Shown: piece by piece, positions 34,612 through 43,423 of the stretch | How positions within the stretch are numbered: position 1 is the stretch's first letter | How the letters are laid out: the number at the start of each line of letters is the position of its first letter | Assembly: GCA_036567945.1 (NCBI GenBank) | Contig: DATCTM010000123.1 | Coordinates: forward strand, 26,828-90,827 | Reading direction: 5' to 3' | Origin: BRH-c54 sp036567945 | GTDB lineage: Bacteria; Bacteroidota; Bacteroidia; Flavobacteriales_E; Vicingaceae | DNA length: 64,000 bases | Notes under the pieces: generated by a model | What the model was told of the DNA's origin: nothing | What the model saw: the letters and a program-made list of their open reading frames with translations, nothing else | The model's database searches: none | Position numbers and translations under genes: made by a program

Positions 34612-36805
34612 AGATTGCGAATGGTCATTGGATAGAGATTACAAAACAGGTTCAGAAGACGAACCCTTGCAATTCTATTTAGATGGATTAGCTAATAGCA
34701 ATGAGTTTAATTTATTGTTAGGTTACTTCAGTTCATCAGCTATTAATTTGCTTTCTATAGGCTTTGCAACCTTTATCAGTAAAGGCGGGAAAATGAAAAT
34801 GGTTATCAATCATTTACTTTCTTGCAAAGACAAAGAGGCCGTTGAAAAAGCAAATGGAAAATCAATTAATAAGGTTTTTGATTTAACGGATGTTGTTTCG
34901 CTTGGAAGAGTGCTTGACGAATACGACACACACTTTTTTGAATGTTTGGCTTATCTCATCGCTGAAAAACGGATTGAGATTAAAGTTATCAAGCCAAAAA
35001 ACGGAAAAGGAATTGCTCATTACAAGTCAGGTGTTTTCAGTGATGGACAAGATTTTGTTGGTTATAAAGCTTCTTGCAATTTCACTCTTTATGGATTGTC
35101 TGAAAATTTAGAGGAATTAGAAGCCTTTTTAAGTTGGGAAAATGGCAGATCAAACAAACTCATCAAAAAACAACTAAAACTCATTGATGATTATTTTACC
35201 GAGAAAGATGAAGATGTTGAATATATCCCTGTTAACGAAATAGAGGTGGTTCTAAAAGATAGATTTGGCAGGAAAGACATCAATGAATTACTTGTTCAGG
35301 AAGAACAATTGCTCAAAAAGAAAATGAGCTTGATTTCAAATCCCAAACTTAAAAAAACAATTACCAAGCTTTTTAGTGAAATAGAAATAATCAGAAAAAC
35401 ACCAAGATTTCCATATTCAGACGGACCACGAGAGTATCAAATTAATGCTTATAATAATTGGATTGCAAACAATTACAAAGGAATGTTTGCAATGGCAACC
35501 GGAACAGGGAAAACAATTACCTCACTTAATTGTTTGCTGAATGAATACCAGAAAACAAAGATTTACAGAGCGATAATTACGGTTCCAACAACTGCTTTGG
35601 TGGAACAGTGGAAAAAAGAATGTGCTAAGTTTAATTTTAAAAACATTATTACAGTAAGTTCCAAAGAGAATTGGGATAAGAACCTTGCCTTTTTCAATAC
35701 CGCTTCAAAACTCATCGACACTTCTTACATAGTAATTGTAACTTATGCCTCCTTACCAAGACCAAATTTTCAAAGTTATTTTACCCAACTTCCCAAAGAC
35801 ACTGTTCTAATTGCAGATGAAACACACAATTTGGGTTCTCAAGGACTTTTAAAATTATTACCAAACATACATCTTGAAAAGCGAATTGGGTTATCGGCAA
35901 CACCACACAGAAAATTTGATGAAGCAGGAAATCAAGCGATTCAAGAGTTTTTTAATGATGAAGCACCCTATATTGTTTCTTATTCAATGGAAGAAGCGTT
36001 GAATATTGGTTGGTTATGTAAATACACCTATCACCCACACATAGTAAAGCTTACAGGCCAAGAGATGGGGAAATACAGGGAACTTTCCCTTCAGTTGCTG
36101 AGAATGGGGTTATTCGATAAAGACACAGGCTCATTCAGAAGCACCCCCGAAATTGAGAAAAAACTCCTTGAAAGAAAACGCATCATTCACAAAGCAGCTA
36201 ATAAATTAGATGCTTTTAAAGATATTCTAAAATTCGAATTCGATAAACGCAAGAATCTGAAATATACGTTGGTTTATGTTCCAGAAGGCATAGAAGCAAA
36301 TTATGAAGATGAAGATTTTAGCAATGAAACAGAAGAAGAAATCGGTTTAATTGAAGCATACACAAAGGCGGTAAGAGAAACTGATAATCTAATAATGGTT
36401 AGCAGATTTACAGCCAAATCGGATAATCGTGAAGAAATCTTGAAGAACTATGAAGATGGTAAAATTCACGTTTTAACTTCTATGAAATGTTTGGATGAAG
36501 GAGTTGATGTTCCTCGTTCAGAATTAGCCATATTTTGTGCCAGCACAGGAAATCCAAGACAATTTATTCAAAGAAGAGGAAGGGTATTGCGTTTACATAA
36601 AGATAAAATCCATGCTACTATTCACGATTTAGTAGTTGTTCCAGAAATTGCAGATGAAAGCACCTATGAAATGGAAAAGGGTTTGATAAGGAAAGAATTA
36701 GAACGAGTGGTTGACTTTGCTAATCTAGCAATGAACAAAACCGATACTTACGAAACACTCAAACATATCTTAGAATACTATAATCTGAACCTTAACGATT
36801 TATAA
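34604..36805 (+). CDS. SF2 helicase with N-terminal phospholipase-D-like domain
   Basis: Residues 1-200 look like a PLD-type nuclease fold with a HxK motif (GIAHYKSGVFSDGQDFVGYK). The SF2 helicase core follows: MATGTGKTITSLN (about 297), VLIADETHNLG (DETH box, about 404), GLSATPHRKFD, and motifs V-VI in TSMKCLDEGVDVPRS and RQFIQRRGRVLRL. Such PLD-helicase fusions occur in defence islands as restriction effectors. It may translocate on and cut unmodified DNA. It overlaps dndA by 8 bases. No Dpt-type restriction set is present, so this is the main candidate effector. Confidence 0.7.
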   Translation: MLKDCEWSLDRDYKTGSEDEPLQFYLDGLANSNEFNLLLGYFSSSAINLLSIGFATFISKGGKMKMVINHLLSCKDKEAVEKANGKSINKVFDLTDVVSLGRVLDEYDTHFFECLAYLIAEKRIEIKVIKPKNGKGIAHYKSGVFSDGQDFVGYKASCNFTLYGLSENLEELEAFLSWENGRSNKLIKKQLKLIDDYFTEKDEDVEYIPVNEIEVVLKDRFGRKDINELLVQEEQLLKKKMSLISNPKLKKTITKLFSEIEIIRKTPRFPYSDGPREYQINAYNNWIANNYKGMFAMATGTGKTITSLNCLLNEYQKTKIYRAIITVPTTALVEQWKKECAKFNFKNIITVSSKENWDKNLAFFNTASKLIDTSYIVIVTYASLPRPNFQSYFTQLPKDTVLIADETHNLGSQGLLKLLPNIHLEKRIGLSATPHRKFDEAGNQAIQEFFNDEAPYIVSYSMEEALNIGWLCKYTYHPHIVKLTGQEMGKYRELSLQLLRMGLFDKDTGSFRSTPEIEKKLLERKRIIHKAANKLDAFKDILKFEFDKRKNLKYTLVYVPEGIEANYEDEDFSNETEEEIGLIEAYTKAVRETDNLIMVSRFTAKSDNREEILKNYEDGKIHVLTSMKCLDEGVDVPRSELAIFCASTGNPRQFIQRRGRVLRLHKDKIHATIHDLVVVPEIADESTYEMEKGLIRKELERVVDFANLAMNKTDTYETLKHILEYYNLNLNDL

Positions 36806-36815
36806 AATCATTCTT

Positions 36816-37046
36816 ATGGCAAGAAAAGACGATATACTCAAAAGTTTTTTAACCCACGAACTACTTGAATCCAAGTATGAACTCAAAGAAGAAGAACTAC
36901 CCAATACTGTTAGGGAAGCTTTAATTTCCGATAACCCAATTGTAAAAGCTATTGCATTAATAGTTGAAGGTCTTGAAAAAAATCCACCTTCAACTGACAA
37001 CGAATTAAGAAATAGTATTCTTCAATTTTTAAACACCGCAATATGA
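36816..37046 (+). CDS. 76-residue protein between helicase and dndD
   Basis: This small helical, acidic protein (ARKDDILKSFLTHELLESKY) ends in ATGA overlap with dndD. It has no recognisable motif. In size and place it might be the DndE equivalent, which normally follows DndD and binds nicked DNA, but classic DndE features are not seen. The 172-residue gene after dndD is the other candidate. Confidence 0.55.
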   Translation: MARKDDILKSFLTHELLESKYELKEEELPNTVREALISDNPIVKAIALIVEGLEKNPPSTDNELRNSILQFLNTAI

Positions 37047-39193
37047 TAATTAGAAAATTACAAATAGAAAATTATCTCTGTTATTACGATACCAACACTT
37101 TTGAATTATCGGAAGGCTTAAATATTATTCTTGGTGAAAATGGAGAAGGAAAAACAAAATTCTTTGAAGCGGTTGATTGGCTTTTTAATGGGGAGAATCG
37201 AGAATTAGACATGCTCGTTTCTGCAAAAAAACTTGATGAAACAGAAATTGGGGAAAGCTTTAGAGTAAGGGTATCTATGACGGTTGAACAATATGGTGAA
37301 AAAAGTACCATTACCAAATCTTTCCTAGCCAAAAAGGAAAAAGCAAACGAGTGCTCGACTTCAAGTTTTATGATAGAAGGCATTGAAGAAAATAATTCTG
37401 GAGAAAGAAACCAAGTTGATGGTGCAATACTTCTTGACAGGATATTCCCTTTTCAGATTCGGAAATATTCCATGTTCAAAGGTGAAGCAGAACTGAATAT
37501 TTTTGAAAGTGATAGTGCATTAGCTAACCTCATTAATCTTTTTTCAGAGGCAAAGCATTACGATAAATATTCAGAAAAGGGTACGTTCCTAAGAGAGAAA
37601 GCTGAAAAAGCAGTTGAGGATTCTTCTAAGCTAGATAAAAAAAATGAGGTACTTTATAAAAAACTTGAAAGCGAAATTTTGTTACTAGAAAAAGAAAAAG
37701 CAAAATATCTCGTTCATTTAAACTCTACAGAAGAGGAAATCAGAAAAATTGAGGGAAATTTACAAGATGCCGAGAGACATGTAAATTCTGCTGATGCTTT
37801 AGAAACCTTAAATAAACGAATAAAAAATATTGAGGAGACAATTTCAAGCCTCAATGCAAAGATTGATGAAAACTATACGACTTCGTTATTTGATGAAAAT
37901 TGGATCTTAGTCAATTTTGAATCATTCCACAAAGAATTTGCAGAAAAAATATCTACACATAGTAAAAAACAAAGGAAACTTCAATCTGAATTTGACAAAC
38001 AAAAAGGGATTAAGGAAGGGGAGAAAAAAGCAAAAGCAGAGTTGCTCAACAATGCAGTACCACTTCCGATTGGAGTACCATCTAAAGCACATATGGAAGA
38101 AATGCTTAATGATGAAATATGCAAAGTATGTAATCGCGAAGCCAAAAAGGGTTCAGAGGCATATGAGTTTATGATGAAAAAACTTAAATTTTATTTAGAA
38201 AGTCAGGTTGTAGAAGACAATGAATCTGAAAAAGATGAAACACTTTTTAAATTTAATTACACCAACAGGCTTGAAAATTTAAGTATAAGTCATGAAGACA
38301 ACCTGAAAAACCTGAGATTGATAAGAACCAAAATCAAGGAACTTTTTGAATTTAATGATAACCGTAAAAAAGATATTGAAGAACTCAATGAACAATTAGA
38401 AAAAGAAAAAATGGAAAGAGAACGAATTTTAGGCAATTCAAGTATTGCTGAAGAAAAATTGACAGATGTTCTCAAAAATTACACTACATGGCAAACAGAC
38501 TTAAAAAACCGGAATCAAGATCAAGTAGACTATACATCAAAATTGAAAACTTTCGAATCTGAATTAAAGGAAAAAAAAGAAGAAAAAGATAAAATAGATA
38601 CCAATTCAGTTAATTCATTCTTGATAAAAACAAGAAACATCTTAAGAGATATTGAAACTATTTTTGTAGATACCAAAGAAAAAAAGTTTGATGAATTCAT
38701 TGAGAAACTTCAAACTAAATCAAACAACTTTTTCAAAACAATCAATATTGATGCTTTTACTGGAACTATTGTTTTTACAAGACAAAATAAAATTAATCGA
38801 ACAATAGTTGAAGTTGAGTTGCAAGAAAACGGTAGAACATTTTACAAACCAAATCAATCATTGGAGACTTCAATGCACATATCAATCCTTTTTGCAATTT
38901 CAGAGTTAGCATCAGAAATTAAAGAAGAAAACTTCCCTATGATTTTTGATGCTCCAACATCATCATTTGGTGAAAACAAAACATCCCAATTTTTAAATCT
39001 GATTTTTAAGACCGATAATCAAAAAATACTCCTTATCAAAGACTTTCTTCACACAGATGAAGTCACAAAAACACTTTCTATCAAAAAAGAATTTGAGAAT
39101 GTTAGAAGAAACAAAGCTTTTTGGGTCAAATTAGAAAGACCATTTGATTCAAACAATTTAAAAACCATTAATACACAAGTAATCACATTATAA
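37043..39193 (+). CDS. dndD: DndD-like SMC/Rad50-type ATPase
   Basis: The N-terminus is of SMC type (RKLQIENYLCYYDTNTFEL) with Walker A GENGEGKTKFFEA at about residues 31-43. A long coiled coil follows, interrupted by a CKVCNRE zinc-hook-like motif near residue 359. The C-terminal head has the Walker B region (FPMIFDAPTSSFGE, about 632-645). DndD is the ATPase of phosphorothioation, thought to open or nick DNA for sulfur insertion. The 716-residue length is close to known DndD proteins. It overlaps the 76-residue gene by four bases. Confidence 0.8.
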   Translation: MIIRKLQIENYLCYYDTNTFELSEGLNIILGENGEGKTKFFEAVDWLFNGENRELDMLVSAKKLDETEIGESFRVRVSMTVEQYGEKSTITKSFLAKKEKANECSTSSFMIEGIEENNSGERNQVDGAILLDRIFPFQIRKYSMFKGEAELNIFESDSALANLINLFSEAKHYDKYSEKGTFLREKAEKAVEDSSKLDKKNEVLYKKLESEILLLEKEKAKYLVHLNSTEEEIRKIEGNLQDAERHVNSADALETLNKRIKNIEETISSLNAKIDENYTTSLFDENWILVNFESFHKEFAEKISTHSKKQRKLQSEFDKQKGIKEGEKKAKAELLNNAVPLPIGVPSKAHMEEMLNDEICKVCNREAKKGSEAYEFMMKKLKFYLESQVVEDNESEKDETLFKFNYTNRLENLSISHEDNLKNLRLIRTKIKELFEFNDNRKKDIEELNEQLEKEKMERERILGNSSIAEEKLTDVLKNYTTWQTDLKNRNQDQVDYTSKLKTFESELKEKKEEKDKIDTNSVNSFLIKTRNILRDIETIFVDTKEKKFDEFIEKLQTKSNNFFKTINIDAFTGTIVFTRQNKINRTIVEVELQENGRTFYKPNQSLETSMHISILFAISELASEIKEENFPMIFDAPTSSFGENKTSQFLNLIFKTDNQKILLIKDFLHTDEVTKTLSIKKEFENVRRNKAFWVKLERPFDSNNLKTINTQVITL

Positions 39194-39194
39194 G

Positions 39195-39713
39195 ATGAAG
39201 AATTTATTTGAAAAATGGAAAACCAGAATTCCAAAGTATAGTGAAGTACACAAGGACTTATTCATTTCTCTTTCTCAAAAGTTTGGGGCAGAAGGAGAAA
39301 AGAAAATTAATCTTGGTAAACATTTCAGTACCAATTATGAATTATACACATATGCCTTTTTTTTAGGGCTTTATAATGATGAATTAGCTCCAATTCCTGA
39401 TGGTGAAAAGAAAACGGACTTTAGTCATCATATTCAGCATTGGGGTAGTAAAACAACTGTTTCCACTCGTAAAGACTTTACCAACATACAAGAAAATATC
39501 TTTATTGCTCTTGTAGCAAAAACAGCCATTGACTTAGTAGCACTTGAAAAAGGAGAATTAGATGAAGATGATGCAGTAAAATTGTTAATTAAAACAATGG
39601 AATCCTACACCAACGGAGGACTAATTTTGATAAAGGAAAAATTGGAAGAAAATCCAAATTACTTCCTTCAACCAACTTCATTTTTGAATATGATTTTAGA
39701 AATAAAGCAATAA
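39195..39713 (+). CDS. Last protein of the Dnd-like operon, 172 aa, possible DndE analogue
   Basis: It starts 1 base after the dndD stop. The protein is helical with a conserved-looking centre (HHIQHWGSKTTVSTRKDFTN) and no signal or membrane part. DndE usually occupies this position but is only about 110-130 residues; I do not see a clear DndE signature. A complex partner of DndD is the natural guess. It converges with the adenine methylase gene 29 bases away, with no terminator hairpin between. Confidence 0.55.
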   Translation: MKNLFEKWKTRIPKYSEVHKDLFISLSQKFGAEGEKKINLGKHFSTNYELYTYAFFLGLYNDELAPIPDGEKKTDFSHHIQHWGSKTTVSTRKDFTNIQENIFIALVAKTAIDLVALEKGELDEDDAVKLLIKTMESYTNGGLILIKEKLEENPNYFLQPTSFLNMILEIKQ

Positions 39714-39742
39714 CTCTAAAAAATCCTATTACTATACCTTAC

Positions 39743-40267
39743 TCATATATTTAACATATCATTATAGCTAGATAACGTAGTAAAATTCAACTGCTTCCCT
39801 AAGTTTAAATGGTTAGTAAACCATGCACTTGCAAACCAGGAACCATCACCTTCACCAGTAGGTGTTTCAAAATTGATGCGTTTGTTAAAGAGTATCATCT
39901 CTAATCCACACTGGTGAAAAAAACATTGTCGCTTTTCAGATTCTAGTGTGGTAAGAGGCAGTAGAAATGCAAAAGGTTTTCCCAAGCAATAAGCCCGTTC
40001 TAAAAACTCCTGTTTTAAAGAAAAGGGAGGATTAGTGATAATACAATCATAGTGTTTAGGTTCATAGGTTAGAAAATCTTTCCCGGAATTAATATCGGAG
40101 GCAATGACTTTATATCCTTCCTTTCGGAGAGCTTTTACCAAATTACCCTCACCTGCAGCACACTCCCATATTACCCAGTTTTTCTTGAGGTGTGGTAGCA
40201 ATGGAGTTAGTGCTAGCGGTGGGGTTTGGTAATCATCCCTACTTCCTTGCCTTTGAGCTTTAATCAT
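39743..40267 (-). CDS. Phage-type N6-adenine DNA methyltransferase
   Basis: The S-adenosylmethionine site WECAAGEGNLVKALRK and the catalytic motif ITNPPFSLKQEF are both intact. The 174-residue length is that of compact orphan methylases in phages. These modify adenine in the viral genome, usually for protection from restriction. It is the last gene of the minus-strand backbone operon that resumes after the Dnd cargo. The end of the cargo therefore lies within 29 bases of its stop codon. Confidence 0.75.
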   Translation of the reverse strand: MIKAQRQGSRDDYQTPPLALTPLLPHLKKNWVIWECAAGEGNLVKALRKEGYKVIASDINSGKDFLTYEPKHYDCIITNPPFSLKQEFLERAYCLGKPFAFLLPLTTLESEKRQCFFHQCGLEMILFNKRINFETPTGEGDGSWFASAWFTNHLNLGKQLNFTTLSSYNDMLNI

Positions 40268-40278
40268 AACCGGGAATA

Positions 40279-40554
40279 TCAGTAGTAATTAATTTGCTTG
40301 ATAATTTTCTGTATACGGTCTTTTTTATCTATGCCTAACCATATTAAAGCCACCTGATGCCCTGCTCTAAAACCTTTAGGGCTTTCTTCTACCAACGCTT
40401 CACGGGAATAATCAATGTTTCCATTTTCATAAACGGGGCAGAAATACAGCCTTCCTTTATATACCCGATACGCTGCATTATGATTTTGAACGATGTAGGT
40501 TTTAAATGGAACTTTATAGGCTTTTTTCCTAGGAGTTTGTCTTGTTGATTTCAT
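40279..40554 (-). CDS. Small basic hypothetical protein, 91 aa
   Basis: The N-terminus is very basic (KSTRQTPRKKAYKVPFKTY), followed by a small beta-rich part (AAYRVYKGRLYFCPVYENGN). It sits in the backbone operon between the methylase and a 68-residue repeat protein. Basic charge suggests nucleic acid contact. No family is recognised. Confidence 0.5.
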   Translation of the reverse strand: MKSTRQTPRKKAYKVPFKTYIVQNHNAAYRVYKGRLYFCPVYENGNIDYSREALVEESPKGFRAGHQVALIWLGIDKKDRIQKIIKQINYY

Positions 40555-40564
40555 TTTTTATTTA

Positions 40565-40771
40565 TTAATGGTTTCTTCTATTGGTTTTAGCAATATTCCC
40601 TTGCTTATCTAAATAATAAAGGAATCCTTTTTCTTTGATTATACTTGTTTTAGCAACTACCTTTTGATGACTTGTTTTGGGTTTAATTTCGCTTAAATCT
40701 CCATCCCGATTGATGAAGTATAACATGCCTTTCTTGCGTTTAAAATTCAGTTGTCTTACTATTGTTGCCAT
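40565..40771 (-). CDS. 68-residue protein built from two tandem repeats
   Basis: Two similar units make up most of the chain: KKGMLYFINRDGDLSEIK and EKGFLYYLDKQGNIAKTN, each likely a beta hairpin with a D/Q-G turn. The protein is basic and has no membrane part. It lies 17 bases from the ATPase gene. The internal duplication suggests a small symmetric binding module; its partner is unknown. Confidence 0.5.
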   Translation of the reverse strand: MATIVRQLNFKRKKGMLYFINRDGDLSEIKPKTSHQKVVAKTSIIKEKGFLYYLDKQGNIAKTNRRNH

Positions 40772-40787
40772 TGGAAATTATTTGTAT

Positions 40788-41723
40788 TTAAAATGCTGAA
40801 TTGACTTTTTGCTCATGGTGTCGCAGGTATTTAGCAATAAGATGCACGACCACCTCACTCCGATTTTTAAACTTTGGGCTATCATCCATGTTCATTTCCT
40901 GCAGCATCATTTTTACTTTTCTGCTTTCATGGGTATCTATGTATTTTTTCGCTGCTCGGATAAATGCTGCCCGGCTTACTCCACGAATACGCAGTCTTCT
41001 CATATCAACATATACACAGAAACTCTTACGTTTCTTGAATTCATCCTTGCTAATATCTCCATCCACATAAGCTGCATTGGCTAAATCATACTGTTCATCT
41101 ACAATGAAAGTCGCTATACGAACCAAAAAGTAATTAGGGATGCGTTCCCGGTACCTGCTAATATCATCTACCTGGTGGTGTAATCTCAGCCAGGTACAGT
41201 TTTCCCATTCAGTAGTGGTAATCTTGGCAATAGATTGATGACTGATCATAATGTCCAATCCATTGTGCCGGTTGGTGGTCAATAATCCGACTATGCTTTG
41301 CCCTTTTGCTCCCACCATGTACTTATCCAAATCTTCGAGTACCAATAAACCATTTTTAAAACGGTTCACCATTTGTTCTACCACATCTCTCTTTTCTTCA
41401 ATGCTCATGTTCCTGCCACTTTTAGTAATGGGACGGATTCTTCTTGCATTGATAGCAGTAAGGTTCTGAATCAAATTCACCTTGACGGTCTTAAATTGTG
41501 GATAATCATCATCGTTAACATCAAAAGCCAGTACTTTACGCCCCTTTCTGCCTGTATCGGAATCATCTTTCATGTAACGGAAAATCTCTATCAGGTTACG
41601 GTAAGTTTTTCCCACACCTGTTTCCCCACAGGTGAGTACTAGCATAGGTTGCCGTTCCAAATCTTCTTTGGAATAGCTGATCTTCTTTCTTCCCCGATGT
41701 TTCTTTTCTATTGTTTCTGACAT
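40788..41723 (-). CDS. FtsK/HerA-type P-loop ATPase, probable genome-packaging motor
   Basis: Walker A is LVLTCGETGVGKTYRN (GETGVGKT, residues 33-40) and Walker B is NGLLVLEDLDKYMVG (about 124-138). An arginine-containing and sensor stretch follows, GLLTTNRHNGLDIMISHQSI, in the order seen in the P9/A32-like packaging ATPases of tailless double-stranded DNA viruses. The C-terminus is basic and helical. No terminase nuclease domain is present. A DNA-translocase for conjugation is unlikely, as no relaxase or secretion genes are seen. The 5' region forms a strong hairpin right before the ATG. Confidence 0.6.
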   Translation of the reverse strand: MSETIEKKHRGRKKISYSKEDLERQPMLVLTCGETGVGKTYRNLIEIFRYMKDDSDTGRKGRKVLAFDVNDDDYPQFKTVKVNLIQNLTAINARRIRPITKSGRNMSIEEKRDVVEQMVNRFKNGLLVLEDLDKYMVGAKGQSIVGLLTTNRHNGLDIMISHQSIAKITTTEWENCTWLRLHHQVDDISRYRERIPNYFLVRIATFIVDEQYDLANAAYVDGDISKDEFKKRKSFCVYVDMRRLRIRGVSRAAFIRAAKKYIDTHESRKVKMMLQEMNMDDSPKFKNRSEVVVHLIAKYLRHHEQKVNSAF

Positions 41724-41724
41724 G

Positions 41725-41754
41725 AATAATGGTTACCCCAAGGGGTTCATTATT
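41725..41754. promoter_or_regulatory. Hairpin directly upstream of the packaging ATPase start codon
   Basis: AATAATG (41725-41731) and ACCCC (41735-41739) pair with GGGGT (41742-41746) and CATTATT (41748-41754). In the mRNA this would enclose the ribosome-binding region of the ATPase gene, beginning 2 bases before its ATG. Confidence 0.45.
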
Positions 41755-41830
41755 TTATTGCCTTTGGGTGGGATTCACCTCTCTGGTTCATTTGTAATGC
41801 TTCGCTGTGTGCGATAAGTGGTAAGTGACA

Positions 41831-42847
41831 CTATTCTTCTTCCCTGTCATCCCCGTCATCATCAGCCACTTCTAATAAAGTACTGTGTAACCGATCAGGA
41901 GCTGTTGTTATGCTTTCTTCAGCAACAACAGTTTCATTTTCTAAATGCTCTTGCTCAAGGTGCTTCTCATTTCTTTCTTTTTCATGGAAATGAACTTCTT
42001 GTTCTTCCTGATTTTGCTGTCCTTCCTGTTCAGTTACGCTTGGCTGCTGTTCTTTCTCTTCTTCCTCCTCTAAAGAGGTTTCTTCTACATCCTGATCGGA
42101 ATACCCTTTTTCTTCTCTGATAACATCGAGTATGCGTTCCACCATTATTTCATTCTCTACTTTAATTTCCATTACCAGCTGTGCCTTTTTCATCAGAATA
42201 GACAACACAGCTGCTAATAATTGCTGTTCGGGGGTAAGTTGTTTTGCTTTTTGTTTTAGCATAGCAATAAGCAAGGGACGAAGCAGTATTTTATCATCTT
42301 CATCAAGCTTTAACCGCTTTATATTTTTCTCATTCTGCTGGTCAATAATCTGGATGACTTCCTCAAAATCATAAAACTCTTTGTGTTTTCTGATCTTAAT
42401 GAAAAAACCTCCTCCAACGCTAATTACATTATCAGCAATTCCAAATATGGCATCTGTAGCTCTTTTGGCATGAGAGTTAGGTATTTCAAAATCTTCTCCC
42501 GCAGGTATTTCATCCTCTGCCTGCTCATCGTATTCTCCTGAGCCTATTTCCTGTTCGGGAACATCATCTTTGGTGTTGTTCTTAAAATGAAAATCATCAT
42601 CTTTTACCTGTTTAGATGATTGCTTTTCTTCGACTTCTTCTTCCCTGATAGTTTCTGTTAATACATCGTCTTCTTTCGGTTTTCTCTGTTTTTCCGGTGC
42701 TGCACTACCTGAGCTATGCCCTATTTCATTTTCGGCTACCGGCTGATTTAAAGGGCTGTTTTTAGCCTCTAAGGATTCTTCAAAGGCTATGTTATCAGTA
42801 GCTTGTTCCAATACTTCTTTTACTTCTTCTTCTACTGTTTTTCCCAT
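41831..42847 (-). CDS. Highly acidic protein of unknown function, 338 aa
   Basis: Glu and Asp dominate the N-terminal 120 and the C-terminal 100 residues (for example ETSLEEEEEKEQQ), which are probably disordered. A folded helical centre of about 110 residues (KRATDAIFGIADNVISVGGG, LLRPLLIAMLKQKAKQLTPE) contains a hydrophobic Gly-rich stretch. Such acidic proteins may mimic DNA or act as scaffolds. It is encoded directly upstream of the packaging ATPase. No family is recognised. Confidence 0.55.
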   Translation of the reverse strand: MGKTVEEEVKEVLEQATDNIAFEESLEAKNSPLNQPVAENEIGHSSGSAAPEKQRKPKEDDVLTETIREEEVEEKQSSKQVKDDDFHFKNNTKDDVPEQEIGSGEYDEQAEDEIPAGEDFEIPNSHAKRATDAIFGIADNVISVGGGFFIKIRKHKEFYDFEEVIQIIDQQNEKNIKRLKLDEDDKILLRPLLIAMLKQKAKQLTPEQQLLAAVLSILMKKAQLVMEIKVENEIMVERILDVIREEKGYSDQDVEETSLEEEEEKEQQPSVTEQEGQQNQEEQEVHFHEKERNEKHLEQEHLENETVVAEESITTAPDRLHSTLLEVADDDGDDREEE

Positions 42848-42950
42848 ATTATTGGTTGTTGGTTAACTATTTGAGGTTGGATGTTGTTAGTAGGTGTTAT
42901 TCTATCTTCTCTGTTCTATCCTCTATTTTCTCTGTTCTAATTTCTGTCTT

Positions 42951-43412
42951 CTATAACTTTCCTATAAATGCTATGGTGCTTTTATCGAGTTGCCGGTATT
43001 TTTCTGCAAACTCCTTATCAAAAAAGGGTGTTTCAATCAGGTCTTTGCACTTTTGGCAGTAATACAGGATGCCTCGTTTGTTTTTTCCAAAGAGTTCTCC
43101 TATTTTGGCATAGCTGCATTTGGTGTAAGTATAAATAATGTAATAACACGCCATCCGTGCTTCCCGATACTCCCGAATATCACTAGTATAAAATTCGCTT
43201 TCTTCTAAGCTGAACAGTTGTATGGACAGAGAAACAACATAAGCTGAAATCAGTTTGACTTTCCCCATTTCACTGGCGGTGATGGAGGAATTGTTATCGA
43301 AATTTTCTAATAATTCGGTGGTTTTCTGAACACCGATTTTATTAATTACCCTTTCCAACGCTTGTTGTAAGCGTTGGAAAGTCATTATTGGTATGTGCTG
43401 ATTTTCCTCCAT
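42951..43412 (-). CDS. DnaA domain IV-like helix-turn-helix protein
   Basis: Residues about 85-135 (REARMACYYIIYTYTKCSYA, KIGELFGKNKRGILYYCQKC) follow the DnaA domain IV pattern, in which an Arg-rich helix and a helix-turn-helix bind DnaA boxes. The N-terminal 80 residues are helical. No AAA+ ATPase domain is present, so it could only mark or block an origin, or recruit host factors. In this operon a replication initiation or origin-recognition role is the best guess. Confidence 0.5.
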   Translation of the reverse strand: MEENQHIPIMTFQRLQQALERVINKIGVQKTTELLENFDNNSSITASEMGKVKLISAYVVSLSIQLFSLEESEFYTSDIREYREARMACYYIIYTYTKCSYAKIGELFGKNKRGILYYCQKCKDLIETPFFDKEFAEKYRQLDKSTIAFIGKL

Positions 43413-43423
43413 GATTTAGTTCA

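Noticed and set aside
40788..41723. Conjugation coupling ATPase
   Set aside because: No relaxase, TraG/VirB4-type or pilus genes accompany it, and the lysis cassette argues for a virus.
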